Positions 58,599 to 64,000 of a stretch of 64,000 nt of DNA are shown here, piece after piece. Under the pieces are notes generated by a model. The model ran no database searches, was not told where the DNA came from, and saw only the letters and a program-made list of their open reading frames with translations. The position numbers were made by a program, and so were the translations under genes. Numbering within the stretch: position 1 is the first letter of the stretch; each line of letters begins with the position of its first letter. This DNA comes from Tipula vernalis (Eukaryota; Arthropoda; Insecta; Diptera; Tipulidae), in NCBI GenBank assembly GCA_958295665.1, contig OY282560.1:41975044-42039043 (forward strand), in the 5' to 3' direction.

Positions 58599-61010
58599 AT
58601 GGCCAATGATCTTAGAATCTTATGTTGGAATGCCAATGGACTAATGCAACATGCAAGTGGTCCTGGACACAGAAAAAATCGATGTATGTCTCATCACGGA
58701 AACACACTTCACTAGACAATCAATCATTAAATTTAAAAATTATCAAATATATCACACTATTCACTCTGGAAACACTGTTAAAGGAGGTAGTGCTGTTATG
58801 ATTAGAAATTGTATTCATCACTATGAGGAGTTAAAATATGAAACGGAAGAAATACAAGCAACTGCTGTTATGGTCAAATTCAAAAGTAGTTCTATTTGTA
58901 TTGCTAGTATTTACTGCCCACCGAAGCACTCAATGAAAGAAAAAGATTATCTCGAGTTCCTCAGTAAATTAGGAAAACGATTTGTACTTGGAGGAGACTT
59001 TAATGCAAAAAAGTCTACTGGGGATCCAGATTAACAATGACTAAGGTAAAGAACTCCTAAAAGCTATCAGAAAATGCAGTTGTGAAGCCCTCTCAACTGG
59101 AAAACCAACCTACTGGCCAACTGATCCAAACAAAGTACCAGATCTGATTGATTTCTTCATAATAAAGAACATATCTGTAAATTATGTACAAGTAGATGAA
59201 AGCCATGACTTAAACTCTGATTATTCACCAATACTTTTAACGTTAAGTGAAAAAATCATTCAGAAAGAAAGAAACTCATTTTTAGTAAATAATCACACTA
59301 ATTGGGCATGCTTTAGACTATCGCTAGAAGAAAAAATTAACTTAATGGCTCCATTAAACACTGAAGAAAAATTAGGGAACTCCTCGCAGAAAAAAGAAGA
59401 GCGAGAAGAGTATGGCAACAAACAAGGGCCCCCAAGATAAAACTCATTTGAACAATCTCACTCAACAATTAAGAAGAGAGATCAAAGATTTGAAAGATGA
59501 ATCAATCAGCAGCTTTTTAAGAAAATTAACTAATGATAATAGTACTGATTGAGACCAATAATGCAGATTCCCCCAATAAAAATAGCAGGTGAGAAATGGG
59601 CTAGAAATAATGAAGACAAAGTTCGAGAATTTGTTGAACACCTCGAAAAAATATTCCAGCCACATGAAGACCAAATGTTTGAAGCCGACATAATAACTGA
59701 ACAAGCTGTGCAAGAAAGTAAGAAATCCTACCCACAAACACCAAAAGAAGTCATGCGTGAGATAAAAGCTAATATGAATACGAAAAAGGCTCCTGGGTAC
59801 GATCTTATTACTGCAGAAATCTTAAAAGAACTGCCAAGGAAAGCTCTGGTGAAACTCCCCAATCTTATAAATGCAGCATTTACAATCAAATTTGTAGCAA
59901 GCTTTTGGAAAATTGCAGAAGTAATTATGATCCCAAAACCTGGGAAACCACCACACATAACATCGTCTTATAGGCCAATTTCGCTATTGCCAGTCATATC
60001 CAAACTCTTTGAGAGGGTTCTGGTAAAAAGATAAAATCCGATAACAGAGAGTAAAAACTTGATCCCAAATCATCAGTTCGGTTTTCGCTACCAACACTCA
60101 ACAATTGATCAAGTACACAGAATAACCAGTATAATTGAGAAAGCATTAGAGGAGAAAAAAATCTGTTCAACAGTATTTCTAGACGTTGTACAAGCATTTG
60201 ATAGAGTGTGGCATGAAGGACTTTACCACAAGTTAAGAAATTTTCTACCAATGCAATTTGCTAAGATACTGGAATCTTACTTGAAAGATAGGTTCTTCAG
60301 GATTAAGTTAGATGATACATTTTCTGAATTGAAAGAAATCAATGCAGGAGTTCCACAGGGCAGTGTATTAGGGCCGGCTTTATACCTACTATTATGATCT
60401 TCCTACATTAGAAAACAACACAGTGGCAACTTTTGTAGATGGATGATACGGCGATCTTAGCTGTTGGAAAAAGCAACGAAGAATCAACACAGAAGTTACA
60501 ATCAGCTATAACTCAAATATATAAATGGACAAAATGACGATTCGCACATATTCCGATTACCATAAATCGGGAAATAATACCGCGTGCGAACACAGCTAAG
60601 TATCTCGGCATGACTCTGGATGCTAAACTACGATGGAAAGCACACGTCAAGAAGAAAAGTGAAGAATTAAGACTTAAATACAGAAAAATGTATTGGCTGA
60701 TGGAAAGGAACTCTTCTTTATCAACATACAACAAGCTTCTACTTTATAAGCAAATATTGAAACCGATTTGGACTTATGGTATTCAGCTTTGGGGTTGTAC
60801 CAAACAGAGCAACGTAAATATCATCCAAAGAATATGGTATTAAGGAACATCGTTGATGCACCTTGGTATGTCAGGAACAATAACCTTCTTTTGGACCTTA
60901 AAATCAACCTCATTTTAAACGAAATCCAGGAAAAAGCACGGAGACATGAAGAAAGGCTCCGCCAACATGAAAGGCACCGCCAACATCACGAATTTAGTAC
61001 GCAGACTTAA
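58599..61010 (+). pseudogene. Jockey ORF2 (endonuclease + RT)
   Basis: Begins MANDLRILCWNANGL. Endonuclease motifs are VCLITETHF and GGDFNAKKS. A linker with interruptions follows to about 59540. RT motifs are SSYRPISLLPVISKLFER (59970), NHQFGFRYQHST (60070), FLDVVQAFDRVWH (60180) and GVPQGSVLGPALY (60350). The catalytic F-V-D-D box near 60436-60445 is split by what reads as a tandem duplication of GATG, which shifts the frame. AKYLGMTLD-type text lies near 60600 and a Jockey-like C-terminus follows (PIWTYGIQLWG). About six frame breaks make it inactive. Confidence 0.9.
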
Positions 61011-61247
61011 AAGAACCAAACCTTTTGAGCTGGTGTGATTGACAGTTTAAACAGCATTGTGCTGATCTAAAATTCACTACAAAGATTTGGTTTACTTCAA
61101 TTTACCAAACACTATGGAACGCCAATGGGAAGAAGCCATAGATTAATTTAAGTTAGTAAATTATGTCAGAAACAAATTGCTCACATTAGTCCAGGAGACT
61201 AGATTATAATTAAATAAAAAAAAAAATACTAACCTAACGAATTAAAC

Positions 61248-61679
61248 CAGAGTTGGTGACAAAAATCCGAATTACAAAATCCCGAAAAAATGAGAAATCC
61301 CAAAAAATTAAGTTTTTTAATTTAAACAAATTTTTGAAATATTATTTTAATCCTTTTTTTGAAATTCTAACATTCATTGAAATTGGAACACTTTTAAAAA
61401 AATTGTGTTTTTAATAATTATTCTCATACTAAAATAGAGAACTCCCCAAAGCCGCTTAGGCAAACAAAATATTTTTGAGTGCTTTTCTCTGGATTGATTT
61501 TCTGGTAATTTCTAGATTTTTTCGGGATTTTAACTTTTCAATTATTCTGGATTTCTTTTTCTAGGTTATCAATTTGTACCCTCGGGATTTTGAACCTTCA
61601 GGATTTTGATTTTCGGATTTTGTCCCTCGGTGTGGTGTCCCGCGAGATTTTGTCAATCGGGAATGCGTTACCAACCCTT
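61248..61679. repeat. MITE-like inverted repeat with GGGATTTTG motifs
   Basis: The left end AGAGTTGGTGAC...AATCCGAATTACAAAATCCCG is similar to the reverse complement of the right end (AGGGTTGGTAAC...AATCCCG...GACAAAATCTCG). TCGGGATTTT/AAAATCCCG recurs inside. It shares the phrase ACTTTTCAATTATTCTGGAT with the loop of the fold-back repeat near 56670. No target duplication was established. Confidence 0.55.
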
Positions 61680-62228
61680 ATAGTTTGTATGGCCGATAAT
61701 ATTTTTGTAACCGTCACAACCTGACCTGAAGTTCCTGTACCACCATTATTAATTTTATTATTGTTATTGTAACCGTGATTACTGCGACTGCCACTACCAC
61801 TTGAGATTAATTATCCAATAGACTGAAAAACAGCTACATTCATGTTGTTGTTAGTTGTATTATCTTCTTAGTTATTATCTTAGTTAACTATATATGGCAG
61901 ATAATGACAGAAAGATTTTTGTATTTTGCAGAAAATTTTGTTAATAAAAGTGAAAAAATGGAAAATTAAATTTTCGAAAATATAAGAAATTTAACTCTTA
62001 ACATAGAAGATTGAAGAGGGCATCATGTGATGTCTAGCGCGACAGGTGCATGTAATAGTCATTTATGTGACATAGAGAACATGAACGGCGAGGGGAACCA
62101 CGGTGTCCATTTGACATGACATTATTTTGAAATAAAGCGGTACAAATATTCTATACTTTGCTTTGTTTGCAAAAAATATCTTGTTTTTTTAAATGCCTCT
62201 GATATTATTAGAACGGGGCCCCTAAATA

Positions 62229-63217
62229 CGGAGTGCGCCATCTTTTATGTGAGTATGTAAACATTGAATAACTTTGAAAGAACAACCGATTTCTATATAT
62301 GAGGATTTTTATTCAATTTGATCCTTAGCAATTTAATTGGACTATTTTTTGAATACAACATCAATTAAGTGGCCGTCTTTATTGACCAAAGCAAAATCTC
62401 GGGCGGTATAGCGATGATGTCGGCTCGAATGTTTGCCTTGACCTCGTCAATGGTCTGAAGCTTGTTGGCGTACACTTTGCTTTTCAAATAATCCCACAAA
62501 AAGAAGTCCGGAGGGTCAAATCTGGAAATCTTGGTGGCCAGTCAATGTCGCCTCTTTTCACATCAGACGTCCAGGGAGTTTTCGTTGCAGAAACAGAATT
62601 GTTTGATTTGCAGTGTGGCAAGGCGCACCACCGTCTTGTTGAAACCAGTAACCGTCAAGACCTTTTTCACGCATTTGCAGTCAGACATAATGAGCCAATA
62701 TCCACTGATATCGATTTCCATCGAATGTTTCGTTTTCTCTGAAAAATATGGCCCAATTATGGTTTTGGCACAAATGCCGGCCCAAACAGTCACTTTTTTG
62801 TCATGCAATGGCGTTCCCCAAATGCGGCAATTTTGCTTATTAACGCCGCCCTCTACCGCTTCAACCAGTTCATTGAAACGTCTTGGTCGTTGATGAATGG
62901 CATGTTGACGATCTCTCACTGTCCCGTGCTCAACAAAATTCGACACCAAACGACGAATAGTGTTGTCAGACGGTGCCTGTTAGCCACTATATTTTCGACG
63001 ATATGCACGTTGAGTTAACAAAACTGAACGACTATTTTCAATGTACAGCGTCACTATTTTGGCGCGTTGTTTCGGTGTGAAGCGATTCATGGTTAAAATT
63101 GTACTGAATTGACGTTTCAAAAACATATTTAATCAAGGTCAATCGGTTGACAAATGTCATAGTTATTCAATGTTTACATACCCCCATAAAAGGTGGCGCA
63201 AAAGATGGCGCACCCTG
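62229..63217 (-). mobile_element. Mariner-type element with TA target duplication
   Basis: Ends CGGAGTGCGCCATCTTTT (left) and the complement of CAGGGTGCGCCATCTTTT (right) lie between TA dinucleotides. GTATGTAAACATTGAATAAC also recurs subterminally in inverted orientation. The 989-bp element holds a decayed minus-strand transposase. Confidence 0.85.
62350..62960 (-). pseudogene. Mariner-superfamily transposase remnant
   Basis: Minus strand: RRFNELVEAV, then KVTVWAGICAKTIIGPYF, the block before the second catalytic Asp. In other frames GDIDWPPR and DLT...FFLW-type text come next (one base lost near 62520), followed by YLKSKVYANKLQTIDEVK-like codons. Block order matches Tc1/mariner DDE transposases of insects. 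Most of the N-terminal DNA-binding domain is missing and frames change repeatedly. Confidence 0.75.
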
Positions 63218-64000
63218 TATAATAGAACGGTTCTGTTATCAACCACCAAATGTTGTAAGAGAACTTACCAGATTTAAAATTTATTCAGACACTAAGGATT
63301 CGAGTCAGGGAACCAAGTTTTGAGCCAGCATGTTCGCTGTCCTTCAACTTCTGCATCATTCGAATAAAATTCCTAATATCACGGTTTCATTGAAATCATT
63401 TATGCTATACCATTATCGTGTTTAGGACCAAATTCACACTCATGCCTTTCGAAATTATTCATTATAGGCCAACTGTCACATCCAAATATAATAACGCGCC
63501 TGATCAACATTCTGTACGATTTTAATTGCAAGGTTATTGCAAGGAGTCTCGTCTCTCCCTTCCATTTGTATCTACTAAATCTAAACCATTCGCCAAAGGC
63601 AGTTGAATTTGTGTAAATTACCATCATTTAATGAACGAGAAATATCGAAAAATTATCGAGATTCGAACACAATACTTTTCCTGAGTTTAAACACTGAGCT
63701 GTATGATCGGATTTAAAATTAAAAAACGATAAATTAAAATTTCTTGCAATATGCCTTATTATTTCGTTCAAATAACAATAATAACTGAGGCACACAGCAT
63801 AAGTCAACTTCTGGATATAATACAAAGTCATCAAGTCTAATTTAAATTCCCAGAATGGCTGGGCAAAGTAACCTGTAATATATATGATTTTAATATGTTC
63901 CGAAGATTGTAAGAGAATTCAATCCAGTTTCGAACTGATGAGCTTATGATTATGAAAAAATCAATCTTCTCATCAGGCCGCGGCGACTGGACTGATTATA
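63218..64000. other. Intergenic sequence to the window end
   Basis: No gene or repeat recognised. The last bases (CAGGCCGCGGCGACTGGACTG) are unusually GC-rich for this window. Confidence 0.3.

Larger units (their letters stand above)
56868..61225 (+). mobile_element. Full-length Jockey-type non-LTR retrotransposon
   Basis: 4358 bp flanked by the 14-bp direct repeat ATACTAACCTAACG (56854-56867 and 61226-61239). The left end starts GGTGTTGGGTGCG; the right end is a poly(A) tract. It has ORF1 and ORF2 in standard order, both with several frameshifts and stops. Neighbouring repeat copies contain the uninterrupted target sequence, which confirms the insertion. Confidence 0.93.

Overview
This window looks like AT-rich, repeat-dominated DNA from an insect nuclear genome, most likely a dipteran. 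The evidence is the transposon content: CR1-group, Jockey-type and RNase H-bearing non-LTR elements, a Copia element with the internal initiator-Met-tRNA type primer site, Gypsy, piggyBac, PIF/Harbinger, CACTA-like, Tc1 and mariner elements. Introns are short and there is no bacterial gene organisation. I see no rRNA, tRNA or CRISPR array, and only weak candidates for host exons (34650-34704 and 38995-39102, + strand). The species cannot be named from the sequence.

Layout. 0.1-3.0 kb: a CR1-group non-LTR element with an intact 931-aa endonuclease/RT frame and a TTACTA-repeat tail. 3.1-5.4 kb (-): a decayed second non-LTR element. 6.3-8.8 kb (-): a decayed Gypsy-type element. About 9.6-15.9 kb: a CACTA-like DNA transposon (-). 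Its two-exon transposase is split by a 1081-bp Harbinger-type insert that carries only a Myb/SANT gene, and perfect or near-perfect hairpins lie on both sides of the gene. 19.46-23.68 kb (-): a complete but inactivated Copia element with both LTRs and a GTAAT target duplication. 24.5-27.2, 39.1-42.9 and 44.5-47.65 kb: three copies of a composite repeat made of about 0.5-kb end modules (A) with a (TCTGTCAG)n tract, around an array of a roughly 158-bp satellite. The second and third copies have the order A-A-array-A, lie in opposite orientation, and are separated by a dead Tc1 element. 27.2-30.3 kb: degenerate repeats and a GTTGAG-rich cryptic repeat. 30.6-33.15 kb: a DNA transposon with 133-bp TIRs and a perfect 8-bp target duplication. 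36.05-38.75 kb: a 5'-truncated RNase H-bearing non-LTR element with a 12-bp target duplication. 48.25-49.24 kb: another RT remnant. 52.4-56.0 kb: a piggyBac remnant split by a 1962-bp Harbinger element. 56.3-61.7 kb: a fold-back repeat interrupted by a full-length Jockey element with a 14-bp target duplication. 62.2-63.2 kb: a decayed mariner-type element.

The elements nest in layers. Several insertion sites can be read exactly, because removing the insert and one copy of the target duplication restores the older sequence: Harbinger in CACTA-like, Harbinger in piggyBac, Jockey in the fold-back repeat. The most notable structures are the composite module/satellite/module repeat, the Myb-only Harbinger inside an otherwise open CACTA-like transposase, and the two Harbinger elements whose terminal repeats share a GCCCTATTGC core. 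Coordinates of element ends were read by eye and may be off by a base or two.
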